Part shown: in pieces, positions 16,246 through 27,847 of the stretch
How the letters are laid out: every line of letters begins with the position of its first letter
Position numbering within the stretch: the stretch's first letter is position 1
Origin: Clostridia bacterium
GTDB taxonomy: Bacteria; Bacillota; Clostridia; Oscillospirales; Acutalibacteraceae
Reading direction: 5' to 3'
Length of the DNA: 64,000 nt
Assembly (NCBI GenBank): GCA_017550105.1
Contig: JAFYLQ010000064.1
Location: forward strand, 31,157 to 95,156
The notes under the pieces: model-generated
The model's database searches: none
What the model was told of the DNA's origin: nothing
Seen by the model: only the letters and a program-made list of their open reading frames with translations
Program-made: the position numbers and the translations under genes

Positions 16246-17394
16246 TCAAAGTAATGCTCTGTAGAGCTCTGCGATTTCTTCAACGCTTGTGTCACGGGGG
16301 TTACCGGGACGGCAAGCATCTGCAAATGCGCTTTCGGAAAGGAACTGAACGTCCTCTTCCTTAAGAATTTCTTTAAGGTCCTTGGGGATACCAACCTTAG
16401 CAGAAAGTGCGGCAACTGCATCAACTGCAGCCTTTCTTGCATCCTCAAGTGACATAGCATCTACGCCTTCAACACCCATAGCCTTTGCAATATCACGGTA
16501 TTTATCACCTGTGCAGGGTGCATTGTATTCCATAATTGAGGGAAGAAGGATTGCATTGGCAACGCCGTGGGGTGTATCGTAAAGAGCGCCGAGACCGTGA
16601 GCCATACTATGAACGATACCAAGACCTACGTTTGAGAAGCCCTGACCTGCAATGTACTGAGCAAGAGCCATACCCTCTCTGCCCTCTGCTGTGTTTTCAC
16701 AAGCACCGGGAAGATGCTTTGCAATAAGCTCAATCGCCTTAAGGTGGAACATATCCGTCATTTCCCATGCACCCTTAGTGATGTAGCCCTCGATAGCGTG
16801 GGTAAGAGCATCCATACCTGTTGAAGCGGTGAGACCCTTGGGCATTGTAGCGGTCATATCGGGGTCAACAACTGCAACCTCGGGAATATCGTGAACGTCT
16901 ACGCAAACGAATTTACGTTTTTTCTCAACGTCTGTAATAACGTAGTTAATTGTAACCTCTGCCGCAGTACCGGCAGTTGTGGGAACTGCAATTGTGAACA
17001 CTGCGTGATTCTTTGTGGGTGCAACACCCTCAAGGCTTCTTACGTCAGCATACTCGGGGTTTTCGATAATGATACCGATTGCCTTTGCGGTATCCATTGC
17101 GGAACCGCCGCCGATAGCAACGATGCTGTCAGCACCGCTTACTTTGAATGCCTCAACACCTGCAAGAACGTTCTCGATTGTGGGGTTAGCCTTAATTTCG
17201 CTGAATACGGTATAAGGGAAGCCCGCCGCATCTAAAAGGTCGGTAACCTTTGTGCTTACGCCGAATTTAATAAGGTCGGGGTCGGAGCATACGAAAGCCT
17301 TTTTGAAGCCTCTGCTCTGAAGCTCGGGAACGATATTATCAATAGCTCCCTTGCCGTGATATGAAATTGTGTTTAATACAATACGGTTTGCCAT
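16246..17394 (-). CDS. Iron-dependent alcohol dehydrogenase, lactaldehyde reductase type
   Basis: Group III alcohol dehydrogenase of 382 residues. The NAD site GGGSAMDTAKA and the iron ligands in TGMDALTHAIE and GIVHSMAHGLGALYDTPHG (one Asp, three His) are present. The closest pattern is FucO, which reduces lactaldehyde to 1,2-propanediol in fucose or rhamnose breakdown. A fucosidase is encoded at 41.6 kb, which fits but proves nothing. The ATG at 17392-17394 follows AAGGAGG; the longer frame to 17520 is not supported. Confidence 0.88.
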   Translation of the reverse strand: MANRIVLNTISYHGKGAIDNIVPELQSRGFKKAFVCSDPDLIKFGVSTKVTDLLDAAGFPYTVFSEIKANPTIENVLAGVEAFKVSGADSIVAIGGGSAMDTAKAIGIIIENPEYADVRSLEGVAPTKNHAVFTIAVPTTAGTAAEVTINYVITDVEKKRKFVCVDVHDIPEVAVVDPDMTATMPKGLTASTGMDALTHAIEGYITKGAWEMTDMFHLKAIELIAKHLPGACENTAEGREGMALAQYIAGQGFSNVGLGIVHSMAHGLGALYDTPHGVANAILLPSIMEYNAPCTGDKYRDIAKAMGVEGVDAMSLEDARKAAVDAVAALSAKVGIPKDLKEILKEEDVQFLSESAFADACRPGNPRDTSVEEIAELYRALL

Positions 17395-17552
17395 AGCAAA
17401 CAACCTCCTTGTTTTAGGGCTTGTGCCCTGTTTGAATTTATTATATATCAAATTCCTTGATAAATCATTAACAATATTAAAATTTGTACATTTTTTCAAA
17501 AAATTCGGTAGGTTTGCCAAAATTACCCTTTAAAACCCTTGCAACATTACCA

Positions 17553-17581
17553 TTGTTTTAGTTTTTTTATAGTGCTATACT
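17553..17581 (+). promoter_or_regulatory. Promoter of the GH125 gene
   Basis: TTGTTT and TATACT are 17 bases apart, 51 bases before the ATG at 17633. Confidence 0.5.
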
Positions 17582-17632
17582 GTAAAAAATGAAGGAAATA
17601 ACTAAGGTTTATTTCTGTTTTGGGAGAAGATT

Positions 17633-18907
17633 ATGGAAATACCGAATATTCTTTTACAAAAAGCCGATGAAATCACTGAAAAATTAAAGGATAAATACCC
17701 TGACCTTGCGCCGTTTTTTAAAGGTTGTTTTTTAAATACCATTGAAACTACCGTTACTAAACTGGACGATGGCGGGTATTTTGTTATTACGGGCGATATT
17801 CCCGCTATGTGGCTTCGTGACAGCACCGCTCAGCTAACCCACTACATACGCTACGCCAACGAGGACGAATATCTCAAAGAGATTATACGTAGCGTTATTG
17901 CCCGTCAGGCAGAATTCGTGTGCCTTGACCCCTACGCAAATGCATTTAACGCAGCGCCCAATTCACATTCAGACCAGGATGAAACCGATTTTTACCATGG
18001 TATGATATGGGAGCGTAAATATGAGGTTGACTCCCTTTGTGCACCCATTTATCTTGCTCACAAATACTACACTGAAACTGCCGACGATTCTATTTTCACC
18101 GAAAAGCTCCGTGAAATGATGTACAAAATAATCGAGGTTTTCAAAAGGGAGCAGGACCATTTCCAAAGCTCAAGCTATTTCTTTAACCGTCATAACTGTC
18201 CTCAGACCGATACCCTGCCAAACGAGGGGAAGGGTAACGAGGTAGCTTACACGGGTATGACCTGGTCGGGCTTCCGCCCCTCTGATGACCGCTGTGTTTA
18301 CGGTTATCTTGTACCCGCCAATATGATGGCGGTTTGTGCCCTCAAAAAGGCGGCGGAGCTTGCAAACGTAGGATACGAGGACAATAAATTAGAAAGCGAA
18401 TGCCGTTCACTTGCCTTTGACATTGACGAGGGCATTAAAGAGCACGCAATATACGAGCATCCCAAATTCGGCAATATTTATGCATACGAGGTTGATGGCA
18501 AGGGTGATATTATCCTTATGGATGACGCAAATTCCCCCAGCCTTCTTTCCGCACCCTACTTAGGCTATTGCTCAAAGGATAACGAAATTTATCAGAACAC
18601 CCGTAAATTCATTCTTTCAATGAGCAACCCCTGGTTTTTTGAGGGTCAGGTTGCCAAGGGTGTTGGCAGTCCCCACACCGGCACCAACAAAATCTGGCAC
18701 ATTGCCTTAACAATGCAGGCACTCACCTCATCCTCCAAGGAGGAAATACTTGAATGCCTGAACATGCTTGCAAGCACTCACGCAGGCACCTTCCTTATGC
18801 ACGAATCCTTTGACAAGGATGACGATACAATCTTCACAAGACCTTGGTTTGCCTGGGCAAACAGTTTATTTGCAGAGCTTTTAATACGTCTTACGGAAGA
18901 GAATTAA
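17633..18907 (+). CDS. Glycoside hydrolase family 125 exo-alpha-1,6-mannosidase
   Basis: The 424-residue protein shows the GH125 marks TGDIPAMWLRDSTAQ (53-67), HGMIWERKYEVDSL and TGMTWSGFRPSDD. Family members are inverting exo-alpha-1,6-mannosidases acting on N-glycan and yeast-mannan type linkages. There is no signal peptide, so it works in the cytoplasm on imported oligosaccharides. It is a single gene with its own promoter and terminator, divergent from the dehydrogenase gene. Confidence 0.9.
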   Translation: MEIPNILLQKADEITEKLKDKYPDLAPFFKGCFLNTIETTVTKLDDGGYFVITGDIPAMWLRDSTAQLTHYIRYANEDEYLKEIIRSVIARQAEFVCLDPYANAFNAAPNSHSDQDETDFYHGMIWERKYEVDSLCAPIYLAHKYYTETADDSIFTEKLREMMYKIIEVFKREQDHFQSSSYFFNRHNCPQTDTLPNEGKGNEVAYTGMTWSGFRPSDDRCVYGYLVPANMMAVCALKKAAELANVGYEDNKLESECRSLAFDIDEGIKEHAIYEHPKFGNIYAYEVDGKGDIILMDDANSPSLLSAPYLGYCSKDNEIYQNTRKFILSMSNPWFFEGQVAKGVGSPHTGTNKIWHIALTMQALTSSSKEEILECLNMLASTHAGTFLMHESFDKDDDTIFTRPWFAWANSLFAELLIRLTEEN

Positions 18908-18910
18908 CAT

Positions 18911-18957
18911 AAAAAGCAACACACGGAACCACTGATGTTCCGTGTGTTGCTTTTTGC
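18911..18957 (+). terminator. Terminator of the GH125 gene
   Basis: AAAAGCAACACACGGAAC and its complement form a stem of about 17 bp ending in a T-run, immediately after the stop at 18907. Confidence 0.88.
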
Positions 18958-18988
18958 TTAATTTATAAACATTCAATTACTAACAAAA

Positions 18989-20302
18989 TTATTTTACAAA
19001 TTCACGATAAATTGCATCAAGAGTTTTGATGTAATCATCCTCAGAAATACCAACAATGATGTTAAGCTCACTTGAGCCCTGGTCAATCATCTTGATGTTG
19101 ATATCATTTTCAGCAATTGCCTTGAAGATACGGCTTGCAGTACCCTTTGAACCTGCCATACCTCTACCAACAACTGCAACAAGGGCAATACCGCCGTTAA
19201 CGGTAACGTTGTCTGCCTTTGTTCTTCTCTTGATATCGTTTATGATAGCATCCTTATGAGGAAGGAAGTCGTTGTCGTTTACAACAACTGACATTGTGTC
19301 GATACCTGAGGGAAGGTGCTCGAAGCAAAGGTTGTAGTTTTCAAGGATTTCAAGAACATTTCTGCCAAAGCCAACCTCGGAGTTCATCATATCCTTTTCA
19401 ATTGCAATAACTGAAAAGCCCTTTTTACCTGCAATACCTGTAATAACTGTATCAACCTTATTGCTCTCAACAGCAGAAACAATCATTGTACCGCTATCCT
19501 CGGGAGCATTTGTGTTACGGATGTTAATCGGGATACCCATTTCACGAACGGGGAAAATTGCATCCTCGTGCATAACGGTTGCACCCATATATGAAAGCTC
19601 ACGAAGCTCACTGTATGTGATTACGGGAATAACTGCGGGATTTTCAACACATCTGGGGTCTGCCATAAGCATACCTGAAACGTCAGTCCAGTTTTCGTAG
19701 ATATCTGCCTTAATTGCTCTTGCAACGATTGAGCCTGTAATGTCACTACCGCCACGGGAGAAAGTCTTTATTGTACCGTTGGGCATTACACCGTAGAAGC
19801 CGGGGATAACTGCACGCTCGTGCTTTTCAAGGATTGCTGAAAGCTCATCGTTTGTTTTTTCTGTATCAAGAGTGCCGTTTTCTTTAAAGAAGATGCCGTC
19901 CTCTGCATCGATGAAATCGTAGCCGATGTAGTTTGCAAGAACGATTGAGTTAAGATACTCGCCACGGCTTGCAATATAATCGCGACCTGCATGGTGTACA
20001 ATAGCGTTTTTGATTCTGTCGAATTCGGGCTGAAGCCAAAGGTGGATACCCAAATCTTTGATGATACCGTTATAACGATCCTCAATAAGCTTGAAGGCAT
20101 CGTCAATGGGCTTGTTCTGTTTTACAAGCTTGTAGCAATCGTAGAGCATATCAGTAACCTTGATATCCTCTGAAAATCTTTTACCGGGTGCAGAAGCAAC
20201 TACGTATCTGCGTTCGGGCTGTGCCTTGATAATTGCGGCAACCTTTTTAAACTGTTCTGCATCTGCAAGTGAGCTGCCACCGAATTTAAGAACTTTAACC
20301 AT
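18989..20302 (-). CDS. lysC: Aspartate kinase
   Basis: Phosphorylates L-aspartate, the entry to lysine, threonine and methionine synthesis. KFGGSSLA (6-13) is the nucleotide-binding start, SRGGSDITGS the substrate region, and two ACT domains follow (about 300-437), so allosteric control by lysine or threonine is likely. The length of 437 is typical of Clostridia. It serves the same pathway as metA/metY but is not linked to them. AGGAGAATG precedes the start. Confidence 0.95.
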   Translation of the reverse strand: MVKVLKFGGSSLADAEQFKKVAAIIKAQPERRYVVASAPGKRFSEDIKVTDMLYDCYKLVKQNKPIDDAFKLIEDRYNGIIKDLGIHLWLQPEFDRIKNAIVHHAGRDYIASRGEYLNSIVLANYIGYDFIDAEDGIFFKENGTLDTEKTNDELSAILEKHERAVIPGFYGVMPNGTIKTFSRGGSDITGSIVARAIKADIYENWTDVSGMLMADPRCVENPAVIPVITYSELRELSYMGATVMHEDAIFPVREMGIPINIRNTNAPEDSGTMIVSAVESNKVDTVITGIAGKKGFSVIAIEKDMMNSEVGFGRNVLEILENYNLCFEHLPSGIDTMSVVVNDNDFLPHKDAIINDIKRRTKADNVTVNGGIALVAVVGRGMAGSKGTASRIFKAIAENDINIKMIDQGSSELNIIVGISEDDYIKTLDAIYREFVK

Positions 20303-20444
20303 AATTCATTCTCCTGAAAATAATTTTGGGATACTAACATCATTCTAATACCAGTATATACTAACATTACGAATTTGACTTAGCAAGATTTTTTTACACC
20401 TGTAAAAAAAGTTCTGTTTATTATATAGTTTTTACAAATAAAAA

Positions 20445-20478
20445 AACAACTTCTTGTGCAAAAACACAAGAAGTTGTT
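20445..20478. terminator. Terminator of the GNAT operon
   Basis: AACAACTTCTTGTG and its complement enclose CAAAAA. It lies just after the stop of the gene at 20482 on the minus strand, with a T-run. Confidence 0.88.
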
Positions 20479-20481
20479 GTC

Positions 20482-21639
20482 TTAGAAGCCGTCGTAAAAT
20501 ACTGTTGTCTTTTTAGGGAATGCTCTTAAGAAATCCTCGCAGTCATTTCTGATTTCCACGTTGGAAATATACGAGATTTCATCAAGGGTAAGTCCCTCTC
20601 TACCGAGGATAATTCTTGAAGCGCCGAGAATATCCAAGGCTATGTCAAATTCTGTTGAAGATTCCTTTTGAATTGTGCATTTACCGTCTTCGTAGCTTAC
20701 GGTAAACACGCCGTTATTTTTATCTATCTGATTATCAGTTATTTTAACCGAAAAGCAGCCCTTTTCCTTGGGATATTGTGTAGCCTCAAGCACCTTTTCA
20801 ACGTCAAGAATTCTTGCCGCCCCCTCGTAGGTGTACATACGCTTCACAAGTCTGTTTTCGTCCTTTATGACCTCCAGAACAGGTGAAGAAACAGGTAATT
20901 TGTCAAAATGCACCGTATCGTAATTGCCGTCGTAAATCTTAATGAAGCCCAAAAGATTAAGCAAGGCGGTTTTGTTGTTGAATAAAAGCTCCGAAACGGT
21001 AACCATACGGGTTGCCCTGTTAAGGGTAAAGGTTACGTATCCCCTTGCATCATCACGATTCACGAAATATGTATATCTACAGCTTTTATAGGGTGTAAAG
21101 CAGAAGCTCTCGTAATTATCACGAGCAAATAACATATTCTGTTTTTGGGCAACCTCAGTATAAATGCTTTTGATAATATCCTTGTGCTCTTCCCTTGCAA
21201 GGGTAACCTCGTTAAACCTTTCAACGCCCTCAAAGGTCTTAAATGAGCACTCAACGTTAACACATTTTAAAATTGTTTCGTAGCCGAATTTTTTGTAATA
21301 TTCAATTGAGAACGGATATAAAATACTTACGATTGCACCCTCATCAATTGCATATTGAAAAACCGTATTAAAGGTAGCGCGTACCCCACCCATACGACGA
21401 TACTCGGGCTTGGAGGCTACTCCGCCGATTGCCGCACAACCGATTTTTTTGCCACAATAAAAATTATGCTTGAAACCGCATTCTAATTGTGAAATAAGGG
21501 TTTTTCCATCATTTATAAAGGCACCGAAATTGTCAACGTCCTCCACAAAGGTGGTTTCCTCGGCATTGTAAACGTAAGCACTTGCAGAAACCTCGGAAAA
21601 CTGTTCAAAATCGTCCTTTGTAAGCTTTCTAATAAGCAT
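20482..21639 (-). CDS. Eis-like GNAT acetyltransferase
   Basis: A 385-residue protein with an N-terminal GNAT domain (IGGVASKPEYRRMGGVR is the acetyl-CoA loop), a second GNAT-like half and a C-terminal SCP2-like domain. That is the layout of the Eis family, which acetylates amines in several substrates. The ATG at 21637-21639 follows AGAGGTG; the GTG at 21648 would be too near. It is the last gene of the four-gene operon from 24810. Confidence 0.85.
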   Translation of the reverse strand: MLIRKLTKDDFEQFSEVSASAYVYNAEETTFVEDVDNFGAFINDGKTLISQLECGFKHNFYCGKKIGCAAIGGVASKPEYRRMGGVRATFNTVFQYAIDEGAIVSILYPFSIEYYKKFGYETILKCVNVECSFKTFEGVERFNEVTLAREEHKDIIKSIYTEVAQKQNMLFARDNYESFCFTPYKSCRYTYFVNRDDARGYVTFTLNRATRMVTVSELLFNNKTALLNLLGFIKIYDGNYDTVHFDKLPVSSPVLEVIKDENRLVKRMYTYEGAARILDVEKVLEATQYPKEKGCFSVKITDNQIDKNNGVFTVSYEDGKCTIQKESSTEFDIALDILGASRIILGREGLTLDEISYISNVEIRNDCEDFLRAFPKKTTVFYDGF

Positions 21640-21655
21640 AAAACACACCTCTTAA

Positions 21656-22393
21656 TCAGGCAATTTTTTCAAATATCATACACACAAACGGAACAAAAAC
21701 AAGACCGGGAAGAAGGTTTGCAACCTTTATTTTTGTTACCTTAAGAAGATTAAGACCCAGCGCCACAATCATCACAGAGCCGGCACAAATCAGCTCGTTA
21801 ACTGCAAAATCACTTAAAAATGAACCTAAAAGCATAGCGAGTGCCACCAAGGAGCCCTGAAAAACCAACACGAAGCCCGCCGAGAACATAACACCTATTC
21901 CCAAAGAAGCCGCAAGCATTGATGCGGAAATCAAATCCATGAGAGCCTTTGTATAAATGGTCTGATTATCACCCGATATACCTGCACTCATAGAGCCCAC
22001 AATTGTCATAGCACCCATACAAAACAAGAGACTTGCAGTAACGAAGCCCTGACTGAAGGTGGATTTTTCACCCTCACTGTTTTGGTTTTTCTTGCCCTTT
22101 TTCTGCAAGCTATCCCCAATTTTTGTGATTTTGCCGTCAACATCAATAAGAGTTCCAATAACAGTACCCAAAACCATCGAAATAACCATAACAAGCTGAT
22201 TTTCACCCTTTATGATACCGGTTATTCCTATGGCAATGGTACAAAGTCCGATAGCGTACATAACGGCAGTTGTAAGCTTTTCAGGAAGCTTCTTTTTAAA
22301 AAGAAGACCTATACCGCTACCAATTAAAACGGTTATGGTATTTACTATTGCACCGCTGAATTTCATTAAAACTTCAGCTAAGTTTTCAGGCAT
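21656..22393 (-). CDS. DUF554 membrane protein
   Basis: A hydrophobic protein of 245 residues with about six or seven spans and the DUF554 pattern GTVIGTLIDVDGKI and SxxLLFCMGAMTIVGSM. Family members are thought to be transporters or channels, without known substrate. The ATG at 22393 overlaps the pseudouridine synthase gene by eight bases and has GGAGA inside that gene, so they are coupled. Confidence 0.88.
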   Translation of the reverse strand: MPENLAEVLMKFSGAIVNTITVLIGSGIGLLFKKKLPEKLTTAVMYAIGLCTIAIGITGIIKGENQLVMVISMVLGTVIGTLIDVDGKITKIGDSLQKKGKKNQNSEGEKSTFSQGFVTASLLFCMGAMTIVGSMSAGISGDNQTIYTKALMDLISASMLAASLGIGVMFSAGFVLVFQGSLVALAMLLGSFLSDFAVNELICAGSVMIVALGLNLLKVTKIKVANLLPGLVFVPFVCMIFEKIA

Positions 22394-23057
22394 TTAAAAC
22401 ATCTCCAAATAAGCTCCAAGGATATTCGTTTGAGTCGGGAGTTGACTCAAAGCTTAATTTTTCTTTAGTAACGGGGTGACAAAAGCTTATGCAACAGGAA
22501 TGAAGTGCTATATCCCCTGTTGTTCTGTCACGGCTACCGTATTTTATATCACCCGTCAAGGGCATTTTGCGGGAGGCAAACTGTACCCTTATCTGGTGGG
22601 TTCTGCCCGTATGAAGAAGGACCCTCACAAGGGCTTTTTCACCGTTATTTTTAAGAACCTTATACTCAAGTGAAGCCTCTTTGACCCCCTTGCGAACACG
22701 ATTCACTACGTAAGAGCGGTTCTTTTTTGAGTCCTTAAACAATAAGTCCTTGTATACTCCGCTTTCAGCTTCGGGTATACCGTCCGCAACCGCAAGGTAT
22801 TCTTTAAAAAATCTGCCTTCGGCAATATCCTTTGACAGAATACCTGCACTTTTTTTATTATTGGCAAATACCATTACGCCGCCAACGTTTCTGTCAAGTC
22901 GGTGTAAAAGGTGCAGGGGCTTACCTGCTCTGTCACTCAGAAGCCCGATAATCCCCTTTTCGCCATTTACTGCATCCTCGCTTAATATCCCGCGGGGCTT
23001 AACGCAGACGGTTATATTTTCATCTTCAAAAAGAATATTCAAATTATTTTCAAGCAT
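22386..23057 (-). CDS. RluA-family pseudouridine synthase
   Basis: Converts uridine to pseudouridine in rRNA or tRNA. LLHRLDRNVGGVMVFA holds the catalytic Asp, and GRTHQIRVQFAS is the second family motif. At 223 residues it lacks the N-terminal S4 domain, like small RluA members. I take the ATG at 23055-23057, which overlaps the transporter stop by eight bases; the longer frame to 23177 reads through that gene. Confidence 0.9.
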   Translation of the reverse strand: MLENNLNILFEDENITVCVKPRGILSEDAVNGEKGIIGLLSDRAGKPLHLLHRLDRNVGGVMVFANNKKSAGILSKDIAEGRFFKEYLAVADGIPEAESGVYKDLLFKDSKKNRSYVVNRVRKGVKEASLEYKVLKNNGEKALVRVLLHTGRTHQIRVQFASRKMPLTGDIKYGSRDRTTGDIALHSCCISFCHPVTKEKLSFESTPDSNEYPWSLFGDVLNA

Positions 23058-24810
23058 GTAAGTCGTACTTTCTCTTATATTCCTCAAAAACATCCTTAAA
23101 TTCCGCACTGCTGTACTTAACACTGTTAAGATAGTTATGAGCATCAAAGGAGTCGTTGTGCGCTTCAATAACCGCAACGGCTATATTTGAGCAATGGTCG
23201 GATATTCTCTTGCAGTTGTTAAGAAGGTCGGAAAGCACAAAGCCAAGCTCAATTGTACAGTCACCACTCTGCAAGCGCATAATATGATGCGCCTTTATTT
23301 CAGATGCAATACGGTCAATAACCTGTTCAAGCGGCTCAACCCTTGTGGCTAATGCATAGTCGTTTTTCTCGTAAACAAGTGTTGTTGTAATAACAATCTC
23401 TGTAATAGCATCAAGAAGCACACTTATTTCTCTAACGGCGTTGTCCGAGAACTTAATATCCTTATCTGCAATTTCCTTTGCAACCTTTTCAAGACCCTTT
23501 GCATGGTCACCAAGTCGCTCAAAGTCACCAATTGTGTGAAGCATTCTGGCAACAGTTCTCGCATCATTATTGGAAAGGGATTGCTCAGACATTTTAACAA
23601 GGTACGTACCCAAATTATCCTCGTATCGGTCAAGTATTTTTTCGTTATCAAAAACAATCTTTGCAGACGCTTTATCGTATCCCTTAATAATCTTTAAAGA
23701 CTCAAGCACCGTTTCTTTTGCGAGAAGTGCCATTTTAACCGTATAATTGTCACATTCCATAACGGCAATCGAGGGTGAATTAATCCAAAGTCTTTCATCC
23801 AGGTACACAACGTTACCCGATGCCTCTGCGCTCTGTTCGCCCTTCTTTTCACGAATAGCTTTTTCGGAAATCTTAACAATAAGCTTTGTTAAGGGCATAA
23901 GCGCAAGTAACACCACGTTATAAGCAGTATGAATAATTGCAATGCTTACAGGATTAACATCCATTGTTTCTGTGGGAATATCAAATACATTCTTCACAAT
24001 CAGGTAAATCGGCAAAACAATCAGCATACCCAATACTTTTATAAAAATCTGAGAAAAGGATACCCTTTTTGCATTGGCACCTGTACCGATGCTTGAAATA
24101 AGACCTGTTACACAAGTACCGATATTCTGACCAAGAATAATGGGTACCGCTACATCAATGGTAATACCACCCGTAAGTGATAAAGCCTGTAAAATACCAA
24201 CGGATGCAGATGAGGACTGAATAACTGCGGTAACAAGAACACCCACAAGCACACCAAGAACAGGGTTACTGAACATTGTAAATAACCCACTGACATCCAA
24301 GGAGCTCACCGAATCGGACATAATATCCATACCGTAAATAAGCACGGTAAAGCCGATAAAAATAGTACCGAGGGTTTTCTTTTTATCGCTTTTTGCCATC
24401 ATTGTAAAGGCGGTACCGATAATTGCAAGTAAGGGTGAGAAAATCTGAGGCTTGAAAATCTGTAAAACAAACGACGAGGTTTCACCGATGCTTGACAAGG
24501 ACAAAAGCCACGCAGTAACGGTGGTACCTATATTAGCACCGAACAATACCGCGATTGTGCTCTGGAAGCTCATAATACCTGAGTTTACAAGACCCACAAG
24601 TATAACGGTAGTAGCCGATGATGACTGTATAATAGCGGTAACAATAAGCCCCATTGACAAGCCGAGAATTGGCTTAGAGGTCATTTTCTTTAAAACCACC
24701 TCAAGCTTACTGCCTGCTAGTTTTTCAAGACAGGCTGACATCGTGCTCATACCAAAAAGGAAGAACACAAGACCTGCACAAAGCCCGATTACCATCTTAA
24801 ACATATCCAT
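23050..24810 (-). CDS. Na+/phosphate cotransporter with PhoU-like domain
   Basis: A 586-residue inner-membrane protein. Two inverted Na/Pi repeats contain the QSSSATT and QSSSASVG motifs, followed by a C-terminal PhoU-like helical domain (about 360-580). It imports phosphate with sodium; the PhoU part may adjust transport. The ATG at 24808-24810 fits the AAGGAG site better than the ATG six bases earlier. It is the first gene of the operon that continues to the GNAT gene. Confidence 0.9.
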   Translation of the reverse strand: MDMFKMVIGLCAGLVFFLFGMSTMSACLEKLAGSKLEVVLKKMTSKPILGLSMGLIVTAIIQSSSATTVILVGLVNSGIMSFQSTIAVLFGANIGTTVTAWLLSLSSIGETSSFVLQIFKPQIFSPLLAIIGTAFTMMAKSDKKKTLGTIFIGFTVLIYGMDIMSDSVSSLDVSGLFTMFSNPVLGVLVGVLVTAVIQSSSASVGILQALSLTGGITIDVAVPIILGQNIGTCVTGLISSIGTGANAKRVSFSQIFIKVLGMLIVLPIYLIVKNVFDIPTETMDVNPVSIAIIHTAYNVVLLALMPLTKLIVKISEKAIREKKGEQSAEASGNVVYLDERLWINSPSIAVMECDNYTVKMALLAKETVLESLKIIKGYDKASAKIVFDNEKILDRYEDNLGTYLVKMSEQSLSNNDARTVARMLHTIGDFERLGDHAKGLEKVAKEIADKDIKFSDNAVREISVLLDAITEIVITTTLVYEKNDYALATRVEPLEQVIDRIASEIKAHHIMRLQSGDCTIELGFVLSDLLNNCKRISDHCSNIAVAVIEAHNDSFDAHNYLNSVKYSSAEFKDVFEEYKRKYDLHA

Positions 24811-24935
24811 AAACATTCTCCTTTTTTATGACACTTCATCCGTCATTTTTTATATTTTTATCCATTCTGTCACAATTACGATGTTATCATAAAAAATTCA
24901 ATTCATCAATATTATTTTCAAAAAAATTACATAAA

Positions 24936-24964
24936 AAATCACTGTACCGAAGCACAGTGATTTT
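24936..24964 (-). terminator. Terminator of the PRTase-like gene
   Basis: AAATCACTGT and ACAGTGATTT form a 10-bp stem with a T-run on the minus strand, 16 bases after the stop. Confidence 0.85.
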
Positions 24965-24979
24965 AATGGGATTTTCGTA

Positions 24980-25621
24980 TTAAAGCTTTGAAAAGCCGTG
25001 ACTGTTAATAAGGGCGTCAAGCTTCTTTTTCTCCTTACAAAGGGGGCACTCGTGTGAGGGTACGCTGAAGTAACCGTCAAGGTCGTTGGGGTTAAATACA
25101 GAATTCACCTCGTGACCTGCACATTCCTTTGCAGTTGCGAAAATTGAAGCAATACCTACAACCTCGCCACCGTAATAACGAACGGTATCAACCGCCGCCT
25201 GAGCAGTAGCACCCGACGCTACGGAAACTGCAAGAACAAGCACGTGCTTACCCTTAATCATAGGTGCTATATTGTCCCTGAAAAACATCTGTGTACCGTT
25301 GGTTTCGGGGGTTACAACGTAAATTGTCTGGTGAGCGTTAATATTTGCAAAGGAGTTTTTAGTAAGCTCCGCCGCAAGACAGGTGCCAACAACCTCCATA
25401 CCGTCAAGGCAGATAATGGTGTCAACGATTGTGGTGCTATAGTTATAAGCAGAAACGAGCTCCTGAGCAACCGCCTTAGCCTCGGAATAACGGGATTTCT
25501 GAGCGGCAACGTCTATGTAGTAATTGGAGTGTGTATAGCTTGTTGCAAAATGACCCTTAGCAACACGAAGATAAAGGTTGTTTCGCTTTGTTTTGATTTT
25601 CATAATGTTTGTGGTAGGCAT
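24980..25621 (-). CDS. Phosphoribosyltransferase-like protein
   Basis: A 213-residue protein of type I PRTase fold. The PRPP-loop position reads VLVLAVSVASGATAQAAV, a degenerate form of the usual acidic motif, so classical activity is doubtful. The C-terminus carries SHECPLCKEKK, a possible metal-binding CxxC. Such proteins are often labelled orotate phosphoribosyltransferase, but no pyrimidine gene is near. It is a single gene with its own terminator. Confidence 0.75.
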   Translation of the reverse strand: MPTTNIMKIKTKRNNLYLRVAKGHFATSYTHSNYYIDVAAQKSRYSEAKAVAQELVSAYNYSTTIVDTIICLDGMEVVGTCLAAELTKNSFANINAHQTIYVVTPETNGTQMFFRDNIAPMIKGKHVLVLAVSVASGATAQAAVDTVRYYGGEVVGIASIFATAKECAGHEVNSVFNPNDLDGYFSVPSHECPLCKEKKKLDALINSHGFSKL

Positions 25622-25711
25622 ATTAACTCCCCTTTGAACTTTGAATATATTTATATTTTATATTAATCCGACGTCAATTTCTATTGGAGTAATGCATAAA
25701 ATTTTGAACAC

Positions 25712-27712
<2,001 letters not shown>

Positions 27713-27787
27713 TCAAATAACTTGTTTATTATACCATAAGTAACAAAAAATGTCGAGAGTTATGCTTGTAATATGCTTTATTGTACA

Positions 27788-27816
27788 TTGACAAAAATTT
27801 AATTTATTCTTATAAT
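27788..27816 (+). promoter_or_regulatory. Near-consensus promoter of the chromate-transporter operon
   Basis: A perfect TTGACA and a perfect TATAAT are 17 bases apart, 31 bases before the first possible start. Confidence 0.8.
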
Positions 27817-27847
27817 TTAGTCGGTAATTTATATTATATACATTATT

